Shown: in pieces, positions 52,529-61,507 of the stretch
Numbering within the stretch: the stretch's first letter is position 1
Layout of the letters: each line of letters begins with the position of its first letter
Assembly: GCF_900460065.1 (NCBI RefSeq)
Contig: NZ_UAVD01000012.1
Location: forward strand, 1 to 64,000
Length of the DNA: 64,000 nt
Direction: 5' to 3'
Source: Streptomyces griseus
GTDB taxonomy: Bacteria > Actinomycetota > Actinomycetes > Streptomycetales > Streptomycetaceae
Made by a program: the position numbers and the translations under genes
The notes under the pieces: generated by a model
Database searches by the model: none
What the model was told of the DNA's origin: nothing
What the model saw: the letters and a program-made list of their open reading frames with translations, nothing else

Positions 52529-53632
52529 TCAGGAGCCGTCGCCCGCGCGCAGGGTGTCCAGGTCGGCCTTGAGGGTGTTCACCGGGATCGCGAAGCCGAG
52601 ACCCACGCTGCCCGCCGCGGAACCGCTGCCCGCCGCCGAGGAACTCGGCGCGTACATAGCGGAGTTGATGCCGATGATCTCACCGTTCATGTTGATCAGC
52701 GCACCGCCGGAGTTGCCGGGGTTGAGCGACGCGTCGGTCTGGAGCGCCTTGTACGTGGTCGTCTCCTCGCCCGTGTCGCCGTTGAACTGCTGCCCGCCGA
52801 ACTCGAACGGCCACTGCTGACCGCCGCCCTGCCGGCCCTGTCCCTGCCCCTGACCCGAGCTGCCGGAGTCGTCCTTCGCCACGGTGACGTCCCGGTCCAG
52901 CGCGGAGATGATCCCGCTGGTGACCGTGCCCGTCAGACCTTCCGGCGAGCCGATCGCCACGACCTCGTCGCCCACCTTGACCTGCGAGGAGTCGCCCAGC
53001 GCGGCCGTCTTCAGCCCGCTCGCGCCGCGCAGCTTGATGAGCGCGAGATCCTTGTCGGGGTCGGTGCCCACGACGTCGGCCGTGTAGGTCCTGCCGGTGG
53101 AGAGGGTGACCTGGATCTGCTGTGCGCCCGAGATGACGTGGTTGTTGGTGACGATCTCGCCGTCCTCGGTGATCACCACGCCCGAGCCGGTGGAGTTGCC
53201 CGCCGACGAGGCCGCGCCGATCTCCACGATCGCGGGCGAGACCGCCTCCGCGACGCCCGAGACGGTGCCCTTGCTGGACTGCGAGACGGTGGTGCCGTTG
53301 ACCGCGCCGCCGGAACCGGTGGCTCCGGAGCCACCGTCGTTCAGCTGGCCGACGAGGGTCGCGACGCCGCCGCCGACCACGCCCGCGGCCAGCGCCACCG
53401 CCGCGAGCAGAGCCACCGGGCGCTTGGCCCGGCGCCGGCCGGCGGGGGCGTACGGGGGCGGGGGCGGGTAACCGCCCGGGGCGCCTTCGTACGCCGCGCC
53501 CGGGGAGTACGCCGTACCGGGGGAGCTCTCCGTACCGGCGGCGCCCGCCGTACCGGGAGAGGAGGCGTAGGGGTACGCGGTGGGGTCCTGGTCCGTGGGG
53601 TGCGCGCCGCTGGGGCGAAGGTTCTCCGTCAT
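52529..53632 (-). CDS. Membrane-anchored trypsin-like serine protease (HtrA/DegP-like)
   Basis: 367 aa. A long Pro/Tyr/Gly-rich cytoplasmic N-terminus (about 1-70) leads to one membrane helix (about 75-97) and an extracellular chymotrypsin-fold domain with triad His (TNNHVISG), Asp (DLALIKL) and Ser (NPGNSGGAL). A Gly/Gln-rich insertion of about 25 residues sits mid-domain. The chain ends about 60 residues after the Ser, with no PDZ domain, unlike typical HtrA. It lies 77 bp upstream of the two-component genes. Confidence 0.92.
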   Translation of the reverse strand: MTENLRPSGAHPTDQDPTAYPYASSPGTAGAAGTESSPGTAYSPGAAYEGAPGGYPPPPPYAPAGRRRAKRPVALLAAVALAAGVVGGGVATLVGQLNDGGSGATGSGGAVNGTTVSQSSKGTVSGVAEAVSPAIVEIGAASSAGNSTGSGVVITEDGEIVTNNHVISGAQQIQVTLSTGRTYTADVVGTDPDKDLALIKLRGASGLKTAALGDSSQVKVGDEVVAIGSPEGLTGTVTSGIISALDRDVTVAKDDSGSSGQGQGQGRQGGGQQWPFEFGGQQFNGDTGEETTTYKALQTDASLNPGNSGGALINMNGEIIGINSAMYAPSSSAAGSGSAAGSVGLGFAIPVNTLKADLDTLRAGDGS

Positions 53633-53757
53633 GTCCACCAGGCTGGTCGGCGAAGATGAGAAGGGCCTGAGTACGTCCTGAGAAGCCCGGAAGAACCGCG
53701 TATGCCCGCTGTAAAGGCCGGGGGTCGACGGCCGGCCGGTCAGGCGGACGCGGGGGG

Positions 53758-54780
53758 CTACCCGCAGCCGCACGAGCGCCGGACCACCAGCGCGGAGGGG
53801 AACTGCTTCAGCCGTTCGCGCCGCGACCCCGAGACCCGCAGCGAGTCGTCCAGCACCAGGTCCACCGCGGCCCGCGCCATCGCCGGGCGGTCGGAGTGGA
53901 CCGTGGTCAGCGGCGGATCGGTGAGACCGGCTTCCTTCACGTCGTCGAAGCCCGCCACCGCCAGCTCGCCCGGCACGTCGATGCGCAGCTCGCGGGCGGC
54001 CCGCAGCACGCCGAAGGCCTGGTCGTCCGTGGCGCAGAAGATCGCCGGCGGCCGGTCCGGGCCGGACAGCAGCCCGAGGGCCACCTGATAGGCGTCGTAG
54101 CGGTTGTACGGGGCCTGGAAGAGGCGGCCCTCCGTGGAGCGGCCCGACTCGTGCATCGCCCGTCGCCAGCCCTCGACGTGGTCGGCGACCGGGTCGCCGA
54201 CCGCCGGGGTCTCCTCCGTGCCGCCGAGGCAGGCCACGTACGCGTTGCCGTGCTCCAGCAGGTGCCGGGTGGCGAGCTGGGCGCCGCCCACGTCGTCGGT
54301 GACGACGGCGACGTCGTCGATCGCCTCGGGGCGCTCGTGCAGCAGGACGACCCGGGCGTCCCAGGCCTCGATCTCGGCGGCGGCGCGCTCGCTGGGGCCC
54401 TGGCTGACCAGGATCAGCCCGGAGACGCGCATCCCGAGGAAGGCCCGCAGATAGTGGACCTCGCGCTCGTCGCGGTAGTCGGAATTGCCGACGAGCACCA
54501 TCTTCCCGCGCTCGGCGGCTGCCTGTTCGACCGCGTGCGCCATCTCGGCGAAGAACGGCTGCCGGGCGTCCGGCACGATCATTCCTATGAGGTCCGTGCG
54601 GCGCGAGGCCATGGCCTGGGCGACCCGGTCGGGCCGGTAGCCCAACTGCTTGATCGCGGCGAGCACCCGCTCGCGCGTGGCCGGGGCGACCGGCCGGGGT
54701 CCGTTGTTGATGACGTAGCTGACGACCGCGGTCGACGTCCCCGCCAGTCTCGCCACATCGTCCCGCGTCACCTTGGCCAC
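53758..54780 (-). CDS. LacI-family transcriptional regulator
   Basis: 340 aa. The N-terminal helix-turn-helix with hinge ([20 protein letters not shown]) is followed by the periplasmic-binding-like effector domain ([48 protein letters not shown]). The effector is probably a sugar. The GTG start has TAGACT seven nt upstream, a leaderless-type promoter. The C-terminal RRSCGCG is typical of some LacI members. Confidence 0.94.
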   Translation of the reverse strand: MAKVTRDDVARLAGTSTAVVSYVINNGPRPVAPATRERVLAAIKQLGYRPDRVAQAMASRRTDLIGMIVPDARQPFFAEMAHAVEQAAAERGKMVLVGNSDYRDEREVHYLRAFLGMRVSGLILVSQGPSERAAAEIEAWDARVVLLHERPEAIDDVAVVTDDVGGAQLATRHLLEHGNAYVACLGGTEETPAVGDPVADHVEGWRRAMHESGRSTEGRLFQAPYNRYDAYQVALGLLSGPDRPPAIFCATDDQAFGVLRAARELRIDVPGELAVAGFDDVKEAGLTDPPLTTVHSDRPAMARAAVDLVLDDSLRVSGSRRERLKQFPSALVVRRSCGCG

Positions 54781-54804
54781 GCGCCGCAGTCTACGCGGAT
54801 GGAC

Positions 54805-55611
54805 CTACCTCTTGGCAGCCTCCACCGGGGCTTCTTCCGTCGCCGTGGCCGAAGAGGACTGCTCCGATCGGGCGACGGGGCCGGCGGCCCGCTGCCGGGC
54901 GGCGGCCCGCTCCTTGGCCTCCTCCGCAGCGCGCTCGACCTTCTCCGGCGTGACGAAGCGGTAGCCGACGTTGCGCACGGTGCCGATCAGCGACTCGTGC
55001 TCGGGGCCGAGCTTGGCGCGCAGTCGCCGTACGTGGACGTCGACCGTCCGCGTACCGCCGAAGTAGTCGTAGCCCCAGACCTCCTGGAGGAGCTGGGCGC
55101 GGGTGAATACCCGGCCCGGGTGCTGGGCGAGGTATTTCAGCAGTTCGAATTCCTTGAAGGTCAGGTCCAGGACCCGGCCCTTGAGTTTCGCGCTGTACGT
55201 CGCCTCGTCGACGGAGAGATCACCGTTGCGGATCTCCATCGGGGAGTCGTCGGAGGTGATCTGCCGGCGGCCCATGGCGAGGCGCAGCCGGGCCTCGACC
55301 TCGGCCGGTCCCGCCGTGTCCAGCAGGACGTCGTCCACGCCCCAGTCGGCGGTGACGGCCGCGAGACCGCCCTCGGTGACGACGAGGATCAGCGGACAGC
55401 CGAGCCCCGTGGACCGCAGGAGCTGACAGAGCGAGCGGACCTGCGGAAGGTCGCGCCGCCCGTCGACGAGGATCACGTCGGCGCCCGGGGTGTCCACCAG
55501 GGCCGGGCCCTCGGCGGGCGCCACCCGCACGCTGTGGAGCAGGAGCCCGAGGGCGGGGAGCACCTCCGTCGACGGCTGGAGTGCGTTCGTCAGAAGCAGC
55601 AGTGAACTCAT
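54805..55611 (-). CDS. glnR: Nitrogen regulator GlnR (orphan OmpR-like)
   Basis: 268 aa. The N-terminus [20 protein letters not shown] and the orphan receiver with Asp50 in VILVDGRRD, but an incomplete phosphorylation pocket, are those of Streptomyces GlnR. The winged helix (about 130-222) has [20 protein letters not shown] and [14 protein letters not shown]. It activates glnA, amtB and nir genes under nitrogen limitation. There is no kinase next to it. The Ala/Glu-rich tail of about 45 residues varies between species. Confidence 0.95.
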   Translation of the reverse strand: MSSLLLLTNALQPSTEVLPALGLLLHSVRVAPAEGPALVDTPGADVILVDGRRDLPQVRSLCQLLRSTGLGCPLILVVTEGGLAAVTADWGVDDVLLDTAGPAEVEARLRLAMGRRQITSDDSPMEIRNGDLSVDEATYSAKLKGRVLDLTFKEFELLKYLAQHPGRVFTRAQLLQEVWGYDYFGGTRTVDVHVRRLRAKLGPEHESLIGTVRNVGYRFVTPEKVERAAEEAKERAAARQRAAGPVARSEQSSSATATEEAPVEAAKR

Positions 55612-55894
55612 CGCCGGCCACCTGCCTGGTTCGGTCGATCGTGGTGCACGGTTCGCTCGCCCATTACGTCGGTCCTCCTCGTTCCCTGCGAGAGGGGCAC
55701 TCCCGGGTCGGGCCCGGGGGAGTATGCGGCACTGCTTCGTACGTCATGCGTCGGGCGTCATACGGCTTTCACACAGCGGATCCGCGCCCCGGGACCGCTG
55801 AGCTTGTGGAAACGTCGCCGTAACAACGCCGGTAAAGCACAAAAGGACCCGGGGGCTGCATTGCCCGGATCCTCTTCGCAGCAGAATAACCCAC

Positions 55895-56836
55895 ATGAGT
55901 TCCGCGTCCGAGGGTCGATTCCCGAGTTCTTCTGTTCCCTTGCTCACGCGCCCCCCGCGCATCGCCACATTGCGGACGGATGACGGGGTGCCGGTCGAGG
56001 CGGTGTACGAACCGTGGGCGCCGGCCGCCGCGACGCCCGGGGACGCGGCGGGCGACGGGCCCGCGGCGGCCCCCGCGATCGTGGTCGCGCACGGGTTCAC
56101 CGGCTCCGCCGACCGCCCCGCCGTCCGGCGCGCGGCGCGGGTCTTCGCCCGGCGTGCCGCCGTGGTCACGTTCTCGTTCCGGGGCCACGGCCGGTCCGGC
56201 GGGCGCTCCACGGTCGGCGACCGCGAGGTGCTGGACCTGGCCGCGGCGGTGGCCTGGGCGCGGGAGCTGGGGCACTCCCGGGTGGTGACGGTCGGGTTCT
56301 CGATGGGCGGCTCGGTGGTGCTGCGGCACGGCGCTCTGCACCGCGCTCCGGACAGCGCTCCGTGGACGGCGGAATCCCCGGCGGGACGTACGGCCGTTCG
56401 TGTACCGGCGCGCGCGGGGCGCAGGGAGAGGCCGGGGGCGCACGCGGACGCGGTGGTCTCCGTCAGCGCCCCCGCTCGCTGGTACTACCGGGGGACGGCG
56501 CCGATGCGCCGGCTGCACTGGGTGGTCACCCGGCCCTCGGGCCGCCTCGTCGGGCGCTACGGACTCCGTACCCGCATCGCCACCGAGGCCTGGAACCCCG
56601 TCCCGCTCTCCCCGGTCGCCGCGGTCCCGCTCATCGCCCCGGCCCCGCTGCTGCTCGTGCACGGCGACCGGGACCCCTACTTCCCGCTGGACCACCCGAG
56701 GATGCTGGCGGAGGCGGCCGGGCCCGGTGGCGCGGAGCTGTGGCTGGAGCGGGGGATGGGCCACGCCGAGAACGCGGCGGACGACGCCCTGCTGGCCCGG
56801 ATCGCCGACTGGGCGACGGCCGCACCGCGCGCGTGA
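55895..56836 (+). CDS. Alpha/beta hydrolase
   Basis: 313 aa. Oxyanion motif AHGFTGSADRP, nucleophile elbow GFSMGGS, and acid and base in VHGDRDPYFP and GMGHAENA. After the nucleophile there is an insertion of about 30 Pro/Ala/Arg-rich residues (HRAPDSAPWT through RRERPGAHA) that looks like a low-complexity expansion in a surface loop. Substrate unknown. Divergent from glnR. Confidence 0.9.
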   Translation: MSSASEGRFPSSSVPLLTRPPRIATLRTDDGVPVEAVYEPWAPAAATPGDAAGDGPAAAPAIVVAHGFTGSADRPAVRRAARVFARRAAVVTFSFRGHGRSGGRSTVGDREVLDLAAAVAWARELGHSRVVTVGFSMGGSVVLRHGALHRAPDSAPWTAESPAGRTAVRVPARAGRRERPGAHADAVVSVSAPARWYYRGTAPMRRLHWVVTRPSGRLVGRYGLRTRIATEAWNPVPLSPVAAVPLIAPAPLLLVHGDRDPYFPLDHPRMLAEAAGPGGAELWLERGMGHAENAADDALLARIADWATAAPRA

Positions 56837-56910
56837 CCCGTCCGCGCGTGACCCATCATGGAGAGCTGACGCACGAGGCGTGCGACGAACCGACCCGAAG
56901 GAGTGGCGCC

Positions 56911-57165
56911 ATGGCAGCGGGGACGATCCGCTACTGGGCCGCGGCCAAGGCCGCGGCGGGCACCGCGGAGGAACCGTACGCGGCGGAGACCCTCGCCGAG
57001 GCGCTCGACGCGGTGCGCGGAAGGCACCCCGGCGAGCTGAGCCAGGTGCTCCGGCGGTGCTCGTTCCTCATCGACGGGGACCCCGTCGGGACCCGTGGGC
57101 ATGAGACCGTACGCCTTGCCGAGGGCGGCACGGTCGAGGTGCTCCCGCCGTTCGCAGGAGGGTGA
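56911..57165 (+). CDS. MoaD/ThiS-family ubiquitin-like protein
   Basis: 84 aa with the beta-grasp fold and the essential C-terminal Gly-Gly (LPPFAGG). It begins MAAGTIRYWAAAKAAAGTAE. It would be activated as a thiocarboxylate and donate sulfur, for molybdopterin or another cofactor. The sulfurtransferase about 3 kb downstream is a possible sulfur source. The ATG follows AAGGAG by 8 nt. Confidence 0.9.
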   Translation: MAAGTIRYWAAAKAAAGTAEEPYAAETLAEALDAVRGRHPGELSQVLRRCSFLIDGDPVGTRGHETVRLAEGGTVEVLPPFAGG

Positions 57166-57175
57166 ACCGCAGGCC

Positions 57176-58741
57176 ATGAGCAGCAGCGATCAGCAGTACC
57201 CGTATCCGTACGACCCCGAGCGGCAGCAGCCGGCGACGCCGCACTGGCCCGACGGGACGGCCGGGCAGTCCGCCACGCCCCAGGACCCGGCCGCCTTCGA
57301 CCAGGGCGGGACGCAGACGTGGCAGGCGCCGACCTGGGACACGCAGTACCAGCCGACCGTCCGCCCGGACGGGGAACAGCACCCGCCGCAGGGCCCGGGG
57401 CAGGGTTACGGGCAGGGGCACGGGCAGGACCACGGGCAGCCGCGGCAGTCGGGTCCGTACGGGACGCCGCAGCCCGATCCGTACGGTCGGCAGCAGCCCG
57501 GCTCGTACGGTCAGCCGCAGCCCGGTCCGTACGGTCAGCCGCAGCCCGGTCCGTACGCGACGCCCGACCCGCACACTCCGTACCAGCAGCGGTACCAGGA
57601 GCCGCAGCAGCACCAGCCGCTCTACCAGGAGCCGCAGCAGCACCAGCCGCTCTACCAGGAGCCGCAGCACCACGGGCAGGCGCAGGGTCAGCAGCAGCCG
57701 CACCCGCAGCAGCCTCAGCAGCCGAACCCCCAGCAGCACCCGCACCCGCAGCAGCCGTACGGGCCCTCCGCGGCCCCGGCGCCCTCCGCGCCCTCGGCGG
57801 CCGACACCGCCTATCTGCCGCCCCAGGGGGCCTCGGGCTCCTTCCCGCTGCCGCCGGAGGTCCCGGCCGCGCCCGCCACCACGCCCGCCGCGCCCGCGCC
57901 CGGGCCCGCCGCCGAACCCGTGACCGTACGGCCGGGGCCCGGCGACACGGGCTACAGCGCGCCCACGACGCTGGGCAACGCCCGGATCACCGACGCCCAG
58001 CGGGCCCGCGCGGAAGGGCGTTCGCCGATCATCGCGCCGGGGACGCAGCCCGCCGCGCTCACCGCCGTGCTCGGCCTGCTGCTCGCGGGGGGCGCGGCGA
58101 TCGGTCCGTACGCGCTGCTCGTCCCGGTGGTGCTCCTCCAGGCGGTGACGGCCGCCGGATGGTTCCGCCTCAACGGCATGTGGCCCGCCCGCCAGGGCAT
58201 CGCGCTGGCCTTCGCCGGGGGCCTGGTCGCCGATGTCGCGCTGCTCGCCGCGGGCCGGGAGCACGGCCCCGCCGCGCTGCTCGGCACCCTGGGCGTCTGG
58301 GTGCTGCTCACCGTGGTCCTCCAGCTCCGCAGCCACGCGGGGGCCGACGAGCGGATGTACGGCCTGATGGCCACGGTCGTCTCGGCGTCGCTCGCGGTGC
58401 TCGCGGGCGGGTTCCTCGCGGCGGTCCCGGACGCGGTGACGGTCGGCGGGGCGGCGGTCGCGGCTGCCACGCTCGTCCGGTCCCTTCCGCTGCCCGCGGT
58501 GGCCTCCCTCGGGGCGGCCCTGCTCGCGGGCGCGGGTGCCGGCCTCGCCGTCGGAGCCATGACCGACTTCGGGACGAAGGGCGTGCTGCTCGGTCTCGCG
58601 GCGGGCGGGTGCGCGCTCATCGGACTGCGGGTGGCGAGCTACGACTACCCGTCCCGGTTCGTGCACATGACCGCCGGGGTGGCGCTCCCGCTGACCATGG
58701 CGGCCCCGGCCGCCTACCTGGTCGGCCGCGCCATCCTCTGA
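57176..58741 (+). CDS. Membrane protein with long Gln/Pro/Tyr-rich N-terminus
   Basis: 521 aa. Residues 1-270 are low complexity, rich in Q, P, Y, H and G, with repeats such as YQEPQQHQPL (three related copies) and QPGPYG. A C-terminal half of about eight hydrophobic helices follows (about 295-520). This layout is common for Streptomyces membrane proteins of unknown function. It starts 10 nt after the MoaD-like gene, so they may be co-transcribed. Confidence 0.85.
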   Translation: MSSSDQQYPYPYDPERQQPATPHWPDGTAGQSATPQDPAAFDQGGTQTWQAPTWDTQYQPTVRPDGEQHPPQGPGQGYGQGHGQDHGQPRQSGPYGTPQPDPYGRQQPGSYGQPQPGPYGQPQPGPYATPDPHTPYQQRYQEPQQHQPLYQEPQQHQPLYQEPQHHGQAQGQQQPHPQQPQQPNPQQHPHPQQPYGPSAAPAPSAPSAADTAYLPPQGASGSFPLPPEVPAAPATTPAAPAPGPAAEPVTVRPGPGDTGYSAPTTLGNARITDAQRARAEGRSPIIAPGTQPAALTAVLGLLLAGGAAIGPYALLVPVVLLQAVTAAGWFRLNGMWPARQGIALAFAGGLVADVALLAAGREHGPAALLGTLGVWVLLTVVLQLRSHAGADERMYGLMATVVSASLAVLAGGFLAAVPDAVTVGGAAVAAATLVRSLPLPAVASLGAALLAGAGAGLAVGAMTDFGTKGVLLGLAAGGCALIGLRVASYDYPSRFVHMTAGVALPLTMAAPAAYLVGRAIL

Positions 58742-58941
58742 CCGCCGCGCGGCCACCGTTCGGCCGCCGCACGGCCTCCGTCCCCGGCGGCCCCCGGGGG
58801 CCGGCCCGCCGGGAGGCGCGGGCAGCCCCCGGGGAACCGGGCGGGGGCCGTCGCTCGTCGATGATCCAGGGCGTCCCTCTCCTGCGGCAGTAGGCTCACG
58901 GGCGCCAGGGGACCGATCGGCTCAGGTGGGGGGAACGACAC

Positions 58942-59631
58942 ATGCGCGCACTGCGAATACTGCTGGTCCTGGTGGTGGTGCTCGGCGGCCTCTTCCTCGC
59001 CGTCGACCGCGCGGCGGTCTACTTCGCCGAGTCCGAGGCCGAGGACCGGGTCACGATCAGCGGGGGCGGGACCGCCACCACGGAGATCTCGATCAAGGGA
59101 TTCCCCTTCCTCACCCAGCTCGCCGCCTCGCGGCTCGACCGGGTCGACGTCAACCTCACCGGCATGGAGGCCAGCGCCGCCGGCCGCGCGATACGCGTCA
59201 GCGAGGTCCGGGCCGAACTGCGCGACGTGAAGCTCGGCTCCGGCTACCGCAGCGCCACGGCCGCCCGCGCCACCGGCACCGCGCTCGTCAGCTACGCGGA
59301 CCTGACGGCGGCGGCCAGCGACGGCGTCGCCGTGGAGTACGGCGGCGACGGCAAGGCGAAGGTCACCGGCAGCGTCGAGCTCCTCGGCCGCCCGATCTCG
59401 CGCAGCGTGCTGTCCACCGTGACCCGCGTCGACGGTCGGACGATCAAGGTGCGCGCGGACAAGGTGCCCGGCGAGGGCCTCCCCGGCGTCGAGCGGCTGG
59501 TCCGTCAGAAGACCGACTTCGAGGGCGAGATCGACGGGCTGCCCAAGGGGCTGGAGCTCCAGGAGGTCAAGGTGACCGAGAAGGGCCTGGAGATCTCGGT
59601 GACCGGCGCGGACGTCTCCCTCACGGGCTGA
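58942..59631 (+). CDS. LmeA-family (DUF2993) phospholipid-binding protein
   Basis: 229 aa. One N-terminal membrane helix or signal (about 3-25) is followed by a DUF2993 domain with IKGFPFLTQLAASRLDRVDV, the SYADLTAAA stretch and LPKGLELQEVKVTEKGLEIS. LmeA-type proteins in mycobacteria bind phospholipids in the periplasm and support lipomannan synthesis. The ATG follows GGGGGG by 8 nt. TAGGCT near 58891 may be the promoter. Confidence 0.88.
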   Translation: MRALRILLVLVVVLGGLFLAVDRAAVYFAESEAEDRVTISGGGTATTEISIKGFPFLTQLAASRLDRVDVNLTGMEASAAGRAIRVSEVRAELRDVKLGSGYRSATAARATGTALVSYADLTAAASDGVAVEYGGDGKAKVTGSVELLGRPISRSVLSTVTRVDGRTIKVRADKVPGEGLPGVERLVRQKTDFEGEIDGLPKGLELQEVKVTEKGLEISVTGADVSLTG

Positions 59632-59681
59632 GATCCGCCTCGGAGGTCTCCCTGACGGCAGAGATCCGCCTCGGAGGTCTC
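59630..59681 (+). repeat. Tandem duplication spanning the DUF2993 stop codon
   Basis: GAGATCCGCCTCGGAGGTCT occurs at 59630 and again at 59661 (31-bp period); flanking GTCTCCCT..ACGG is also duplicated. The first copy contains the TGA stop. Confidence 0.85.
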
Positions 59682-59837
59682 GCTGCGTGCCGGAGGAGCC
59701 ACGGCCGCCGCTGACGGCACGGTCGATCCGGATAGTGAGACGTCCGCGTCCGGTCCGCAGATGCGGGGCAGGCTCGGGGAGTCGCGCCCGGGAGACCGAG
59801 CTCCCCCGCCCCTTCCCCGTCTCGCATCACGGATGAT

Positions 59838-59858
59838 CGTGTCTCAATATGCGACACG
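59838..59858. promoter_or_regulatory. Inverted repeat upstream of the sulfur-operon promoter
   Basis: CGTGTC-TCAATATGC-GACACG, 6-bp arms around a 9-bp A+T-rich spacer. It abuts the -35 box of the leader-peptide promoter and could be a regulator site. Confidence 0.5.
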
Positions 59859-59861
59859 ACG

Positions 59862-59891
59862 GTGACATCTCCGTACGTACCTCCCTACGAT
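59862..59891 (+). promoter_or_regulatory. Promoter of the sulfurtransferase operon
   Basis: GTGACA (59862-59867) and TACGAT (59886-59891) with 18-bp spacing. The predicted start of transcription, about 7 nt after the -10 box, coincides with the ATG of the leader peptide at 59899, so the mRNA would be leaderless for that peptide. Confidence 0.75.
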
Positions 59892-59898
59892 CGGACCC

Positions 59899-59979
59899 AT
59901 GAAGCGACAGGCGGATCTCACGAAGCGGCGGGCAGTAGACCTGTGCCGCGTCGCCGCCATGCTCTGTCGCCCCTTCTGA
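59899..59979 (+). CDS. 26-aa Cys-containing leader peptide
   Basis: The frame reads MKRQADLTKRRAVDLC then RVAAMLCRPF, with Cys16 and Cys23. It matches the pattern of actinobacterial 'putative leader peptides' (KRRAVDLCRVAxxLCR) found before sulfur-metabolism genes. No ribosome site: the ATG sits where transcription should begin. It ends 177 nt before the sulfurtransferase gene. Ribosome stalling at Cys codons when cysteine is low would affect the hairpins downstream (59968-60031). Confidence 0.85.
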   Translation: MKRQADLTKRRAVDLCRVAAMLCRPF

Positions 59980-60031
59980 GCGGGGCGTTCGCACCGTCCC
60001 GCTTCCCCCGGCCCATCGGCCGTCGCCCCGC
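59968..60031 (+). promoter_or_regulatory. Candidate cysteine attenuator: two competing hairpins
   Basis: Hairpin A pairs CGCCCC (59968-59973, the Arg24-Pro25 codons right after Cys23) with GGGGCG (59982-59987). Hairpin B pairs GCGGGGCG (59980-59987) with CGCCCCGC (60024-60031). They share one strand and exclude each other. A ribosome at Cys23 or the stop would cover the left arm of A and favour B. Which form terminates or blocks expression cannot be told from sequence. Confidence 0.55.
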
Positions 60032-60156
60032 GACCGCCGTCGGCGCCGGCCCCGTGCCCCGTACGCGCCGCGTTCCGTGCCTCCGCGCGTACACCCGCAC
60101 CCAGCAACTCCGCATCTCGCACCACCCCGCCGCAGACTGCCCCGGAGGAGAACAAC

Positions 60157-60996
60157 ATGAGCCGCAGCGACGTCCTGGTAGACGCCGACTGGGTCGAGGC
60201 CCACATCGACGACCCGCAGGTCGCGATCGTCGAGGTGGACGAGGACACCTCGGCGTACGAGAAGAACCACATCAAGAACGCGATCCGGATCGACTGGACC
60301 AAGGACCTCCAGGACCCGGTCCGCAGGGACTTCGTCGACCAGGCCGGCTTCGAGAAGCTGCTCAGCGAGAAGGGCATCGGCAACGACACCCTCGTCGTCC
60401 TCTACGGCGGCAACAACAACTGGTTCGCCTCCTACGCCTACTGGTACTTCAAGCTGTACGGCCACGAGAACGTCAAGCTCCTCGACGGCGGCCGCAAGAA
60501 GTGGGAGCTCGACTCCCGCGACCTGACCGACGCCGTCCCGACGCGCCCGGCCACCGCGTACAAGGCCAAGCCGCAGGACGAGTCGATCCGCGCCTACCGC
60601 GACGACGTCGTCAAGGCCATCGGCAGCCAGAACCTGGTCGACGTGCGCTCGCCCGACGAGTTCAGCGGCAAGCTGCTCGCCCCGGCCCACCTCCCGCAGG
60701 AGCAGTCGCAGCGCCCCGGCCACGTGCCGAGCGCCCGCAACATCCCGTGGTCGAAGAACGCCAACGACGACGGCACCTTCAAGTCGGACGACGAGCTGAA
60801 GGCGCTCTACGAGAACGAGCAGGTCGACCTGGCGAAGGACACCATCGCCTACTGCCGCATCGGTGAGCGCTCCGCGCTCACCTGGTTCGTGCTCCACGAG
60901 CTGCTCGGCCAGGAGAACGTCAAGAACTACGACGGTTCCTGGACCGAGTACGGCTCCCTCGTCGGCGTGCCGATCGAGCTCGGCCCCGCCAAGTAG
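60157..60996 (+). CDS. Thiosulfate/3-mercaptopyruvate sulfurtransferase (two-domain rhodanese)
   Basis: 279 aa with two rhodanese domains. The N-terminal one (about 1-125) is inactive and the C-terminal one (about 140-275) has the active Cys in AYCRIGERSALTWF. CRIGERS is the loop of mycobacterial CysA2/SseA-type enzymes. It transfers sulfane sulfur from thiosulfate to cyanide or thiols. The ATG follows GGAGGAG by 7 nt. It is preceded by a Cys leader peptide and followed by a DUF1416 gene. Confidence 0.95.
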   Translation: MSRSDVLVDADWVEAHIDDPQVAIVEVDEDTSAYEKNHIKNAIRIDWTKDLQDPVRRDFVDQAGFEKLLSEKGIGNDTLVVLYGGNNNWFASYAYWYFKLYGHENVKLLDGGRKKWELDSRDLTDAVPTRPATAYKAKPQDESIRAYRDDVVKAIGSQNLVDVRSPDEFSGKLLAPAHLPQEQSQRPGHVPSARNIPWSKNANDDGTFKSDDELKALYENEQVDLAKDTIAYCRIGERSALTWFVLHELLGQENVKNYDGSWTEYGSLVGVPIELGPAK

Positions 60997-61047
60997 TCCG
61001 ACCCTCCGACCGTCCGACCCGCACGACCCGACCAGAAGGACAGAACC

Positions 61048-61335
61048 ATGTGTGGAGCACAGGCCGGTGGCCCCGACGCTTCGACGATCAAGCCCGGTGA
61101 GACCACCATCCAGGGCAGCGTGACCCGCGACGGCGAGCCCGTCACCGGCTACGTGCGCCTGCTGGACTCGACCGGCGAGTTCACCGCCGAGGTCCCGACC
61201 TCGGCGACCGGGCAGTTCCGGTTCTACGCGGCCGAGGGCACCTGGACGCTCCGCGCCCTGGTTCCCGGCGGCAGCGCCGACCGCACGGTCGTCGCGCAGA
61301 CCGGCGGGCTCTCCGAGGTCGCCATCGCCGTCTGA
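61048..61335 (+). CDS. DUF1416 (SseC-like) protein
   Basis: 95 aa. MCGAQAGGPD at the N-terminus (Cys2 conserved), then a beta-sandwich-like body (GETTIQGSVTRDGEPVTGYV, GTWTLRALVPGG). In mycobacteria the same gene follows cysA2 as sseC. It probably assists the sulfurtransferase; the exact role is unknown. It starts 51 nt after the preceding stop with an AGAAGGA ribosome site. Confidence 0.9.
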   Translation: MCGAQAGGPDASTIKPGETTIQGSVTRDGEPVTGYVRLLDSTGEFTAEVPTSATGQFRFYAAEGTWTLRALVPGGSADRTVVAQTGGLSEVAIAV

Positions 61336-61393
61336 TCCGCGACGGTCACGGCACGCATCGCGGCACGCGTTCCGTACGGCACGCAGAACGGCC

Positions 61394-61447
61394 GAAGGGC
61401 CGCACCCCAGGGGGTTGGACGCCACCTGACGCGGGGTGCGGCCCTTC
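61394..61447 (+). terminator. Terminator of the sulfurtransferase operon
   Basis: GAAGGGCCGCACCCC (61394-61408) and GGGGTGCGGCCCTTC (61433-61447) form a perfect 15-bp stem with a 24-nt loop. Confidence 0.82.
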
Positions 61448-61507
61448 GTGCCGTACGGGGGGCTCCACCGGGTGGGCGGGCGGCCCGGGGAGTCCTACGC
61501 TGGAGAC

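Noticed and set aside
59621..59857. 78-codon minus-strand frame between the DUF2993 gene and the leader peptide
   Set aside because: It lies across a tandem duplication and the sulfur-operon control region, with no domain or ribosome site.
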